From Dasypus novemcinctus (taxonomy: Eukaryota > Chordata > Mammalia > Cingulata > Dasypodidae): DNA of 64,000 bases. The translations under genes and the position numbers were made by a program. The stretch spans positions 116,028,228-116,092,227 of the forward strand of contig NC_080680.1 of assembly GCF_030445035.2 (NCBI RefSeq), written 5' to 3'. The notes beneath the pieces were generated by a model. It saw only the letters and a program-made list of their open reading frames with translations. It was not told the origin of the DNA and made no database searches. This document shows positions 13,816 to 23,330 of this stretch, in pieces (the first letter of the stretch is position 1; every line of letters starts with the position of its first letter).

Positions 13816-13983
13816 TTGGACTTGCGCACAGACCTGGTCTCCACGGCATCTTCCTTTCCCCCGCCGTGCGTCCTCCACACCTGAGAGCCCCCGAGGCCGT
13901 CTGCCGCGACCTGGAACCCCGCTAAGGTGCGGCCCTCCTAACCCCTCCAGCCGCCCCATCAGGAGGAGAAACCCCCGCATTTC

Positions 13984-14001
13984 TGGCACCCAACGTGGGG
14001 C
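13984..14001 (+). other. Primer binding site, tRNA-Lys type
   Basis: TGGCACCCAACGTGGGGC, four bases after the 5' LTR end. It matches the complement of the 3' end of tRNA-Lys1,2 (as used by betaretroviruses such as MPMV and JSRV) with one difference, A for G at the fifth base. Confidence 0.8.
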
Positions 14002-14062
14002 CGGTCCAACGTGACTGGCGCCCCACCCCCGTGGGACTCCGCTCCCACCACTCCGCCACGCT

Positions 14063-14072
14063 CTCAAAGTAA
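14063..14072 (+). promoter_or_regulatory. Possible proviral splice donor in the gag leader
   Basis: 'CTCAAAGTAAGG' around 14064-14073 fits a splice-donor consensus (AAA|GTAAGG). It sits between primer site and gag ATG, where the donor for subgenomic env RNA is expected. No transcript evidence is available. Confidence 0.4.
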
Positions 14073-14104
14073 GGACCCCCATATACCGGCCACCGGCAGA
14101 TAAG

Positions 14105-16060
14105 ATGGGCGGGCGTCTATCTTCCCGTCAAGCGCCGCAAGTCAGGGCACTTGCCGGCCTTTTAGATACTAACAGTGTCAGGGTTTCCCTATGCCAACTG
14201 CCAAAGTACTGGGACCTCCTTCTACCCTTCAATCCGTGGCTGGCCACCTGCCACCTTTGGAGCCCAGAAACTTACACACACCTAATTGATCGCGTTACCT
14301 CCTTGATGGAGAATGACGGCAGGTCGTTCCCCCCGGGCCTTCTGCCCACGCTCATGGCCATCCGTGCTTGTCTTCTCGGCGCGCCCGCTCCGAGAGACGC
14401 CTATTATAGTGATTCGCGAGGCCCAAAGCAACCCCTCAATTGCGACTCCAAAGAGGGGGAGCCGCCTCCCGATGATTCCGACAATGAGTCTCTGTCAGAT
14501 CAGCTTAACGCTGATTTTGAGAGGAACCCTCCTAAAGGCTGCTGCCAGCAAGATGGCGAACTTCCTCCTTCTTCTTCACTCGAAAGGGGGAAGTTCCCAC
14601 CAGGGCACCAAGATGGCGAACTTCCTCCTTCTTCTCCGCCTGAAAAGGGGAAGTTCCTGCCAAGGGGGCAGGCGGGCGGAAATTCCAGCTCCCTATACCC
14701 GCCCCTTCCTGTCGTGGTGCCATCTTGGAGCGACCCAGAGGGCGGGCCACCGCGATCTTATAAGCCACCGGAAGTGCCGCGGCTGCCATTTTGTGGTCCG
14801 CTGGAAGGAGGGCCAACGCCATCTTGGGGACAGGCCGAAACGTCACCGGAAGTGCCGCGGCCGCCATTTTGTGGTTCGCCGGAAGGAGGGCTAGCACCAT
14901 CTTGGGGGCACGCAGAGGCAGCAAGGCCGCTGGCACCATCCTGGGTAGACACCGATACTTGGACAGACTCTGGGAGCCCGCCGCGCCATGCCGGCGGCCC
15001 CCCCACTCACCTGCTCACGGCGCCGCCGCCTCTCCCTCAAGAGCACCCTAGTCCCGCAAGCTGGGGCCAGCCTCAGTGCGCTCCGCGCACTCTGCACCTC
15101 TATCTGCTGAATATCAACCCAACAGCACAACGCCTGCAAGAATGGTATCCCTTCACTCCTGACGAAATCAAGAACCTCCGGCGCACAGTGAAAGAAGACG
15201 GCCTCGGTAGCCCTTACGCTCAGCAACTCTTAGAAGAGCTCGGCACACAGGCAGCCATCCCATACAATTGGGTTTCTCTAGGCCGTGCCATTCTAACCCC
15301 AGGGCAGTTCATAGAATGGAGAGCACACTTTCAAGCTGAAGCGGAAAGGTGTATTGCCGAAAATACTAGAGCTGGCATTCAAGACCCCACAGAGGCCTAC
15401 ACAGGTACCGGACGATTCACTGACCCTGCTCGTTACCGAAATGCCCCGCCCGGGTTTTGGCTTCGGCTCCAAGAAGTTGCCCTCTGCGCCTTCCACAGCG
15501 CCGCCACCTCTCGGCCTCAGAAATTCACTCAACTGACACAGGGCAAGGATGAAGAGTTCTCTACCTTCGTCTCAAGAGTCGCTGAAGCCTGCAAGCGTAA
15601 AGTCGTTGGAGAGCAAGCCCAACTAGCTCTCGCCAGAGAGCTCATCTTAGAAGGAGCGAACGAGGTTTGCAGACAGGTCATCCTCACCATGAGAGACAAG
15701 GGGGTGCACAATTGGGTCTTAGCCTGTCGCAACCTTGATCCACAAGCCACCTCTCTAGCCAAGGCTATAGCTACAGCCCTCGCCATTTCCTCTGACTGTT
15801 TCAGATGTGGAGAGACAGGTCACTTCACCCGAGAATGCCCTCACGCTCGGCCCACTGCGCTGCCCCATGCAACCACTGTCCCGGCTATTCCACCTCGCCA
15901 CCGAGGACCACCTACCCTGTGCCCCAGGTGCGGAAAAGGATACCATTGGGCTCGTGACTGCCGCTCAACCAATGCCAACCAGCTGCCTTTAAACACCTCC
16001 CGGGGCAGGCCTCAGCCCCGCACCCAAGAGGCCAAAATGCCACGCCCGCCTCAACTGTGA
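14105..16060 (+). CDS. gag: Proviral Gag polyprotein, intact open frame
   Basis: A 651-residue open frame. It starts MGGRLSS, so Gly2 is a likely myristoylation site for membrane targeting of the matrix domain. Residues about 149-280 form a proline-rich, partly repeated region (two 60-bp DNA units from 14549 and two longer units from about 14765). A capsid-like domain begins near residue 337 and includes a major homology region at about 478-500 (QG..EEF..F..RV). Two CCHC zinc knuckles follow: C565-C568-H573-C578 and C606-C609-H614-C619, typical of betaretroviral nucleocapsid. Gag would form the particle shell and package RNA. It ends in TGA at 16058, overlapping the pro-pol frame, which is entered by a -1 frameshift at 15988-15994. 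The frame is uninterrupted although pol and env are broken. Start choice rests on the MG context and position after the leader. Confidence 0.92.
   Translation: MGGRLSSRQAPQVRALAGLLDTNSVRVSLCQLPKYWDLLLPFNPWLATCHLWSPETYTHLIDRVTSLMENDGRSFPPGLLPTLMAIRACLLGAPAPRDAYYSDSRGPKQPLNCDSKEGEPPPDDSDNESLSDQLNADFERNPPKGCCQQDGELPPSSSLERGKFPPGHQDGELPPSSPPEKGKFLPRGQAGGNSSSLYPPLPVVVPSWSDPEGGPPRSYKPPEVPRLPFCGPLEGGPTPSWGQAETSPEVPRPPFCGSPEGGLAPSWGHAEAARPLAPSWVDTDTWTDSGSPPRHAGGPPTHLLTAPPPLPQEHPSPASWGQPQCAPRTLHLYLLNINPTAQRLQEWYPFTPDEIKNLRRTVKEDGLGSPYAQQLLEELGTQAAIPYNWVSLGRAILTPGQFIEWRAHFQAEAERCIAENTRAGIQDPTEAYTGTGRFTDPARYRNAPPGFWLRLQEVALCAFHSAATSRPQKFTQLTQGKDEEFSTFVSRVAEACKRKVVGEQAQLALARELILEGANEVCRQVILTMRDKGVHNWVLACRNLDPQATSLAKAIATALAISSDCFRCGETGHFTRECPHARPTALPHATTVPAIPPRHRGPPTLCPRCGKGYHWARDCRSTNANQLPLNTSRGRPQPRTQEAKMPRPPQL
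14549..14943 (+). repeat. Tandem repeats in gag carrying YY1-like motifs
   Basis: Two adjacent 60-bp units (14549-14608, 14609-14668) each begin CAAGATGGCG. Downstream, longer units contain GCCATCTTG or GCCATTTTG at 14719, 14785, 14818 and 14863, with ACCATCTTG at 14896 and a weaker ACCATCCTG at 14935. CAAGATGGC and its complement GCCATCTTG are the core of the YY1 consensus. Binding is inferred from the motif alone. Confidence 0.75.
15988..16033 (+). promoter_or_regulatory. -1 ribosomal frameshift signal (slippery site and pseudoknot)
   Basis: TTTAAAC at 15988-15994 is read T TTA AAC in the gag frame, the ideal X XXY YYZ slippery form. After a 6-base spacer, CGGGGC (16001-16006) pairs with GCCCCG (16015-16020). 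The loop bases GGCCTC (16008-16013) pair with GAGGCC (16028-16033). Both stems are perfect 6-bp helices, with one-base links (A16007, A16014) and a 7-base loop 2. This is the H-type fold of the gag-pro signals of betaretroviruses. The -1 frame is open from here into protease. Confidence 0.9.
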
Positions 16061-19000
16061 TGTGGACTGTTCCCATTAGAGGGACAAAGCCCCTCATGGA
16101 GCTTAAAGTAGAATGCCAATGGCTAGAAGGTCTACTCGACTCCGGAGCAGAAATCTCCTGCATCCCATTTGAAATTGCTGCCTTCAACCACTGGGCCCTT
16201 GAGCAAGGGCCGCAAGTCATTGGAGCCATGGGCTCCTCCAACTCCTGGAGGTGTGCCACTGACATCAAATGGGAAGACAGAGAAGGTCGCCATGGCCACT
16301 TCCGCCCCCTCATACTCTCCACCATCTCAAACATTCTCTGGGGCCGAGACATCCTCGAACAGACGGGAGCAATCCTCACCACGGCAGCCTCCACAGTCCA
16401 AATACTAATACTAAGCGCCACTGTTCGTCTTACACCGCCTGAACCCGTTCCTCTACAATGGGACACAGAGGAACCCATCTGGGTTGAACAGTGGCCTCTT
16501 CCATCCCATAGACTGAGGGCTCTTGAGACCCTCGTTCAAGAACAATTGCAAGCAGGACACATTGAACCTTCCACCAGTCCATACAACTCACCTGTTTTTG
16601 TCATCCTAAAGAAGAACAATGGAAAGTACCACCTCCTCCATGATCTGCGGGAAATCAACAAGCACATCAAGCCAATGGGCTCACCGCAACCAGGGTGTCC
16701 GCATCCCACCGCAGTTCCTCAGTATATGCATGCAGCAACCATCGACATCAAAGACTGCTTTTTCTCTATTCCTCTCTACCCAAACGACTGCCCGCGGTTT
16801 GCCTTCACCGTGCCACGAACAAATCACCAAGGAGCAGCACAGCGCTACCAATGGAGAGTGCTTCCGCAAGGGATGCGCAACAGCTCTGCCATCTGTCAGC
16901 TCTATGTCGACCGTGCTGTTGCTCCGTTGCTCAAATGGGCATTTATCATCCATTACATAGACGATTTGCTCGTTGCCCACCAAGACGCTCAAGAACTACA
17001 AAGTGTCCTTCAAGACCTTCTTTGTCTCCTCGCCCAAATTGGTTTGGCTGTCCAGCCAGACAAGGTTCGTCTTCAACCGCCTTTTAACTTCCTGGGATTC
17101 CGCTTCCATCACACCATCACTCCGTTAGCACCAGAGCTAACCATCCCGCCAAAACTTTCGCTCGCTGAGCTGCAGCAATTATGCGGGCAAATCAACTGGC
17201 TGTGGTCTGCGCTTCCCATCACCACCGCCCAGCTCCAACCCCTCTTCTCGCTCCTGCAGACTAAGGGCCAGCCTCCAGAAGCCGTTGCCCAGAAAATCGT
17301 CATCACCCCGGCGGCCTGAGCAGCAGTACAAGCCGTTAATGAAGCGCTCAAAACCTGTAGACTTGAGTGCCATGATCCTAGCAAATCCATTCAAATTCTT
17401 GTCCTCCCTATGCGAGGGATGCCCACCGGACTCCTCTGGCAAGACGGGCCACTACTCTGGCTTCACACGGCGAAGAGCAAGCTCCCAAAAATTTGCCCGT
17501 TCACTCGGGCATGGATCGCTCTTGCCACCGACCTGGTCTACCAAAGTATGCACACCTATGGCGTCCAACCCGCTCGAATAATCTGGCCCTTCGACGCCAA
17601 GGCCACCACCAACTTGCTCCAGCATGATGCAGACATGCAAGTCCTCGCAGAAGTGTTCAGAGGTTCCTTTGACAACCATTACCCGCATCACCGGCTCCTG
17701 CAGGGCATCACTCAACTGCCCTTCTCCCCTTGCTTCCATCCGCTTCCCGCATGGAAGCCTATTCCTCATGCTGTCACCATCTTCACTGATGCCTCCAAGA
17801 CCAGCTATGCTGCCATCATTTACACTCCCTCAGCTGGGAAGCCGCGGACTCTTCTGTTCGCCAACGCGTTCTCTGTCCAAGTAGGAGAATTGCTCGCTGT
17901 TGCTGTTGCATTACACGCGTATGCGGACCAACCCTTGAACATCTTCACAGACAGTTTGTACACCCTACAAGCATGTCGCGCCTTGCCTCTCGCCACCTTT
18001 TTCCCAACAGACTCGCCCATCGACAAAACGTTCGAGTTCCTTCAGCGTCAACTAGAATCTAGATGTCATCCATGGTTCATCTCACACATCAGAAGCCACT
18101 CTGGCCTCCCAGGCCCACTGACCGCCGGAAATGAAGCGGCCGACCAAACCGTAAAACCTTCCACCGCTGCCGCTCTCACCATCCACACAGCGCCTCAGCC
18201 TCCCAACCCTGGAGATACTATCAACCAAGCCAAACTTCTGCATGTGCAGTTCCACTTCTCTGTGCGCTCCATTCACCGGCTCTTTCCAGACCTGCCTATA
18301 GAGACTTGTAAGCATCTAGTACGCTCCTGCCACACCTGTGCTCCTCTCCTGCCCCTCGGGCCTCTTCAGCCGCAAGGAGTCAACCCCCGCGGCCTCCGCC
18401 CCAACTCCAGATGGCAAATGGACGTCACACACGTCAATTCCTTTGGACGGCTCAAATTCGTGCATGTTGCTGTTGACACATTCTCGCACATGTGCTATGC
18501 CATGCCCTTACCTGGAGAAACAGCAAAGCACGCCATCTGAGCTCTGTGCCAAGCCATTCTCTTCATGGGAGTGCCCTGGGACCTCAAAACAGACAACGGC
18601 CCTGCCTACCGAAGTGCTGCCTTCGCAGCCTTCCTGCAGCTCTACAAGATCACCCATCACTTCGGCATCCCACACAACCCGCAAGGACAAGGCATCGTCG
18701 AGCGTGTCAACCAGCAACTCAAGCTCTTAATCCACAAAGAAAGACAGGAAAATCCCTTAAAGACGCCAGGAGACGTCATCACTTCCTGCCTTATCCATCT
18801 TAATCTCCTCTCTTTTGATGAGAAGGGGCTATCTCCCGTCCATAAGCACTGGGGCCCCTCATACCGCTCTACCCAAGCCCCTCTAGTTCGCTGGAAAGAC
18901 CCCAAAACTAACACTTGGTAGGGGCCAGCCCCCCTCCTTGCCCAAGGGAGAGGTTTTGCTTGTGTCTTTCCAGATTCCGAGCCGCAGCCTCTTTGGATCC

Positions 19001-19113
19001 CGGGACGCCTCATCCGGCCGGTCACTGATCAAACACCAGAGAGCCCACCGCCAGCGGACGAACCTACTCCACCTGTACAAGAAGAGAGCAATGGCAATAG
19101 AGCAGAAGGCTGA
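15988..19113 (+). pseudogene. pol: Proviral pro-pol, one frame broken by three in-frame stops
   Basis: The frame is entered by -1 frameshift from gag and carries protease, reverse transcriptase, RNase H and integrase in order. Protease has DSG at 16138-16146. Reverse transcriptase has YIDD at 16954-16965. RNase H acidic residues are at 17788 (D), 17887 (E), 17950 (D) and 18142 (D). Integrase has CxxC of its zinc domain at 18328-18339 and the catalytic triad D 18421, D 18592, E 18700 with the expected 35-residue spacing. TGA at 17317-17319 lies between RT and RNase H, TGA at 18538-18540 splits the integrase core, and TAG at 18919-18921 lies in its C-terminal region. The frame then stays open to TGA at 19111-19113. 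Protease and polymerase share one frame and I see no dUTPase domain, unlike exogenous betaretroviruses, which use two frameshifts. Confidence 0.88.
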
Positions 19114-21033
19114 AGCTCGCCTGTATCCTGTCCTTCTCCTCCTCATTCCTCTTCTCCCGCCTGCCTTTTCCAACCCCTCGCACCAACCCTTCAACTGGAC
19201 GTTGTACCTCTGGCAGCAGGAAGAGCTCCTCACTGAAAATATCACCGCAAGTGCTCCTTCCTTCACAATGCACATATGCAACCTCGCTAATCTTCCTGTC
19301 GCCGGTGGTGGCTCCCTTTGAGACATCACACACACGACTCACCGGTGCTGGTACAGCTCACTTACAGGCCTTAACGGCCCATATAATAAAGCAGTCTCAG
19401 GCTTCTATATTTGCCCTTCCTCGGCCAAAGGCTGCTATGACCCTGCACACTATTACTGCTCCTCCTGGGGGTGCGAAGCCATGGCCTATGGGTGGTCGGG
19501 AGCTCCCAATAGGGACCCCTACCTCTCCCTTTCCTTTAAGCGTGAGAAGAACAGCAAACCCTACTGGAGCAGCATTACGCTCACTGTCAAAAACCCTGAA
19601 GATGAAGCCTGGCTAGATGGTCGCACCTGGGGAGCCCAACTTTACATGAGCGGCTACCACTACGGTGCCTTCTTCATTGTACAAAAATTTTCAATTCCCA
19701 CCCGTTCCACCCCAGTGGGCCCAAATCAAGTTCTCAATCCTCCACAGGCACGGCCTCCCTCTCCGCCCCACTCCACCTCGCCCTCTCCCTCGTCCAGCAC
19801 CCCCCTCACAGCTACCCCTCTTAGCTCCCACAACCCCAAGCCTCGCTTACCACCTATTTGGTACTCCAGCCCTCTCATCAACCTAATCAAAGCCTCATAT
19901 ACCTCTCTGAATATCTCCCACCCCAACCTCACTGCGAATTGTTGGCTCTGTCTCTCCCCTTCTCTTCCTCTATACGAGCCTGTCGCCACCAGCCTTGCCT
20001 TCAGCGAATCCTCCGAACATAATCCTGCTGAATGCATTTGGAACACCTCTTCTATCCCCTTAACCTTTCAATCTGTTTCCTCCACAGGGAGCTGTGTTCA
20101 TTCTCGCCAAGGTTCCCATCCCCTCCTAAATGCTTGCTCCAACTACTCTTTTCTCAGTGTTTCCACCAAATTCTTAATCCCCCATAACACCTCCCAATGG
20201 CTTTGCACCTCCACCGGACTAACCCCCTGCCTCAACGTCGCTACCCTCAACGCCACCAATGAAACCTGTCTACTCATTCTCCTAGCCCCTCGAGTCCTTT
20301 TGCACAGCGATGAAGGATTCTTCTCCTCCCTTCAGAGTCGAAAACTCCCTGCTCACCTCCAGAAGAGAGAACCCTTCACCATCCTCACAGTTGCTACCCT
20401 TCTAGGTCTCGCGGGAGCAGGCACCGGGATCACCGCTCTTTCCACACAATCCTCTTCCCTTTCCTCCCTCAGGCAAGCTGTCGACAGTGATATCTCCCAC
20501 CTCCAAGTCACTATCTCCCATCTTAAAAACTCAATTCCCTTTCTGAGGTAGTTCTCCAAAACCGCCGGGGCCTTGACCTTCTTCTCCTCAAAGAGGGAGG
20601 CCTTTGTGCCGCCCTTGGAGAAGAATGTTGTATATATGCCAACTCTACTCGTCTCGCTGAGGACAGCCTAAGAAAGGTCCGAGAAGGACTAGAGCGGCGC
20701 CAAAAAGAGCGCGAAGCAGCAAACTATGCTTCCGGAGTATTCCACACCCTCCTCCCATACCTCCTCCCCTTCCTAGGCCCGCTAATAATGATTCTCCTAG
20801 CTCTTACCATAGGGCCCTGGGCTGTCAAAAAGATCATCCAGCTCGCCAAAGACCAAACCAGCGCAATCCTCACGTCCTTCGTGCGCGTCCAGTACCATCA
20901 ACTCGATACCAAAGACGGCCCCCCCAACGAGCCCTGCTCAGCCCGCCCCAAGAAGAAATCAAGAACAACCCAACACCTAAAAACCCCGCGACACATCCCA
21001 TTGCACCCCTGGCCCGCGCGTTTCCCACCTTAA
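19091..21033 (+). pseudogene. env: Proviral envelope, gamma/type D-like, broken
   Basis: ATG at 19091 overlaps the pol end in another frame. Residues 1-30 look like a signal peptide (PVLLLLIPLLPPAFS). SU carries the CWLC disulfide motif at 19940-19951. A KR pair at 20363-20368 precedes a hydrophobic fusion-peptide-like stretch (TVATLLGLAGAGTGITAL) but lacks a full RXKR furin site. In TM, a CX6CC motif lies at 20605-20631, preceded by a segment in the position of the retroviral immunosuppressive-like domain. A membrane anchor is near 20750-20830 and a tail ends at 21033. An in-frame TGA at 19319-19321 interrupts SU, and the frame changes from 2 to 1 at about 20520-20541, before the CX6CC region. 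The GGG...D segment around the first stop resembles the conserved receptor-binding motif of the type D interference group (ASCT2 users), which is an inference. The envelope would mediate entry in an intact virus; this copy is not intact. Confidence 0.85.
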
Positions 21034-21130
21034 CAGCCAACCCCGTTCCCCTCCCCAGCCGGCGCCAACACCACCGCCAAAACCAAAGAATCCAAAGCCC
21101 TCATTCTTGCGTTCCTTCAAATCAATAAAT

Positions 21131-21143
21131 TAGAAGGGGCAAA
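21131..21143 (+). other. Polypurine tract before the 3' LTR
   Basis: TAGAAGGGGCAAA directly precedes the TG start of the 3' LTR, where plus-strand DNA synthesis is primed in retroviruses. The tract contains one C. Confidence 0.65.
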
Positions 21144-21606
21144 TGTTGGCCTATCCCCTCAAACAGCTGTCCTAGAAGCTCAGATAGCAGGCTCCTGCCT
21201 AGTCGCTCCCCCCCCCCCCCCCCCCCGCCCTTAGCCTCTCCTCCTGCCCTCTGCCTAGCAACTAATCGCAACCACCTATTGGAAGGCAGTACCCGCCTGC
21301 ACCAATCCCCATCCCTATAGACAGCAGAGCTAACTTGATATCCGCCCCCATCCCTAGTAACTGCTTACGGCAGCCCACCGCAAGTCCGCCTCCCCCCACC
21401 CTCTGCGTCTCCTATATAACCCACTGTACTTCCTCAATAAATTGGACTTGCGCACAGACCTGGTCTCCACGGCATCTTCCTTTCCCCCGCCGTGCGTCCT
21501 CCACACCTGAGAGCCCCCGAGGCCGTCTGCCGCGACCTGGAACCCCGCTAAGGTGCAGCCCTCCTAACCCCTCCAGCCGCCCCAGTCAGGAGGAGAAACC
21601 CCTGCA
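21144..21606 (+). repeat. 3' LTR of the provirus
   Basis: 463 bp, TGTTGG to CCTGCA. It carries a 20-C tract near 21209 where the 5' LTR has 12. Followed by TACTAG, the likely target duplication. Confidence 0.93.
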
Positions 21607-22913
21607 TACTAGATCTAGGGCAAAAGCAAGGCACATTTCCTGGGACAAAGGAGGCCTCAATTATTGTTGAATGAATTGAATGAAATTAGAAAGGGAGAAA
21701 GTAAGAGTAATGATCAGGGCTTGGGAATGTTGGGGAGGAGCAGACCTTGATCATGAACCCCTATATGTTTGCCTTAATTGTTTCTTCTTACAGTAGTTGT
21801 CCTGGAAATGGTTGGAGGGTTATAGTTGTAGGTGAGCCTTATGAGGCAAGTGGTGCACTTGAAGCAATAACTATTGCTATAATCCTGTATCCCCCAGAGT
21901 GAACTGCCGGGTGGGAGAATCCAGATGTAGACAAGATCCCATGCAAGTCCTGGTAGCTCATTAGGGTTGCCATATTTAGCAAGTAAAAATACAGGATGCC
22001 CAGTTAAATTTGAATTATTTCTATTTTCCTATGCATATGTATAATGATATAGAAAAAAATATTACACGTGAAATGCTTATATTAAAATTTTCCCATTGTT
22101 TCTCTGAAACAAATTGTGACTATATTGTATTCCTCATTCTTTGTATTTCTCTAGTGATTTGGCTCTCCTTAATATCTGTTTTGTAGAATTTGCTTATAAA
22201 ATACCTTGCAATTATAATGCATAGTCCATTTATATTGTACATAGATTCTATAGTGGTTGCATCCAATTAATTTAACTCTTTTTTCTATTGGATATTCCTT
22301 AATGAGAAAACATGTTCCTCATCAGCATTATGAGCTGATACACTGAACATTTACTTGCATAAATTTAACAACTCTAGGAATTGATATTCATATTTGATTG
22401 AAACATTTAATGCCATCTGTCATGCCAAAACTAGTTTTTTCCATCCTTTGGGAATATGTTGCATCTTTTGTTAAATGACCTAAAAGCATTAAAACTGCTG
22501 TCCACTAATAAAATAGAGCACTGTTGTCAATTTTATCCCCTTCTCTCTTAAACTACAAATGGTGATTCCACTTGTTACTGCTTTGGAAGAGTATTTCATT
22601 AACAACCGTGTAAAAGAATGAATATGTCTTGATTTCAAAGGAGAGTTATGGCAGTGTCATAATAATTATCCACTTCATGTTGGAATATCTTTCCTTTTCA
22701 GAAGTACTGTGTTTTGCTCACTCACAGATGTTGTTGATGTAGTCTGTTCAGTGTTGTGGCTTTCCACTTGGGCATGATAAAGGGGGTATTTGAATAAGAT
22801 TTGAGTATTATTTGTGGATTTGAAAAGAGAGCATGAGTGAGCAAAATTAAAATATTGTCCATGCTGTTTTGGCTATTTGCAAAGCCAGTGAGAAAAAATG
22901 AAACTTAGGGACT
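21607..22913. other. Flank of duplicated segment copy 1, no gene seen
   Basis: Aligns with 48985-49095 and 49707-51025 of copy 2. The two copies show frequent substitutions and small indels. I see no gene, RNA or recognised repeat. The empty counterpart of the copy 2 retroposon (49106-49696) lies at about 21745. Confidence 0.6.
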
Positions 22914-23330
22914 ATATTAGTCAGGGTGGCCAGGGAACCAATGGGATTATATATATATATTATGAGATTTGTTACAGGGATTGACTCAATTGACAGTGGA
23001 GTGGCCCTGTCCATAATATGTAGGACAAGCACCAAGTTGGAAACTCTGATGGTTTTCGATCAATTCCCCAGGAGAAGCTGGCTAGCTAAAAGAGAGAGGG
23101 AACTTCTGACTGCTGAAATCATCATGACACTCTAAGGTCTTCAACTAATTAGATGAGACTCCTCTCATTGCTGAAAACAATCTCCTTAGTTGATTGCAGA
23201 TGTAATCAGCCACAGATGTGATCAATTTACCAATGATTTTTAAGTCCACAAATATCCTCACAATAATATCAGGCCAGTGTTGGCTTGATCAGATAATTTG
23301 TCACTGTTACCTAGCCAAGTTGACACATGA
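22914..23330 (-). mobile_element. ERVL-type solo LTR (MLT2-like), minus strand
   Basis: Opens 'TATTAGTCAGGGTGGCC' and closes near 'CAAGTTGACACATGAACTCAA', the antisense form of the ERVL-type LTR seen at 30107-30562, 39828-40240 and 60549-61000. It is the most diverged of the four. Copy 2 of the duplication lacks it. Confidence 0.65.

Larger units (their letters stand above)
13526..13979 (+). repeat. 5' LTR of the provirus
   Basis: Begins TGTTGG and ends CCCGCA, the usual TG...CA termini, 454 bp long. It contains a 12-C tract near 13592, a TATA box and a polyadenylation signal. The 3' LTR (21144-21606) is the same except for about 14 substitutions, a longer C tract and small indels; most substitutions are transitions, several at CpG. 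Confidence 0.93.
13526..21606 (+). mobile_element. Endogenous retrovirus provirus, chimeric beta-like gag-pol with gamma/type D-like env
   Basis: A complete LTR-gag-pro-pol-env-LTR structure of 8081 bp, GC-rich against AT-rich surroundings. Gag has two zinc knuckles and the primer site is tRNA-Lys-like, both betaretroviral traits. Env has a CWLC motif in SU and CX6CC in TM, which are gammaretroviral/type D traits. Gag is open; pol has three in-frame stops and env has one stop and one frameshift, so the copy as it stands cannot make a virus. Flanks read CACTAG (13520-13525) and TACTAG (21607-21612), a 6-bp target duplication with one mismatch. The paralogous site near 48975 is empty, so insertion followed the segment duplication. 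The LTRs differ at about 14 positions plus small indels (about 3% by eye). Confidence 0.93.

Noticed and set aside
14015-14036. Second primer binding site in the gag leader
   Set aside because: TGGCGCCCC fits the first nine bases only, and it lies too far from the LTR; the site at 13984 is properly placed.
14532-14939. Repetitive minus-strand open frame inside gag
   Set aside because: It is the antisense shadow of gag tandem repeats in GC-rich DNA; it has no independent domain or start context.
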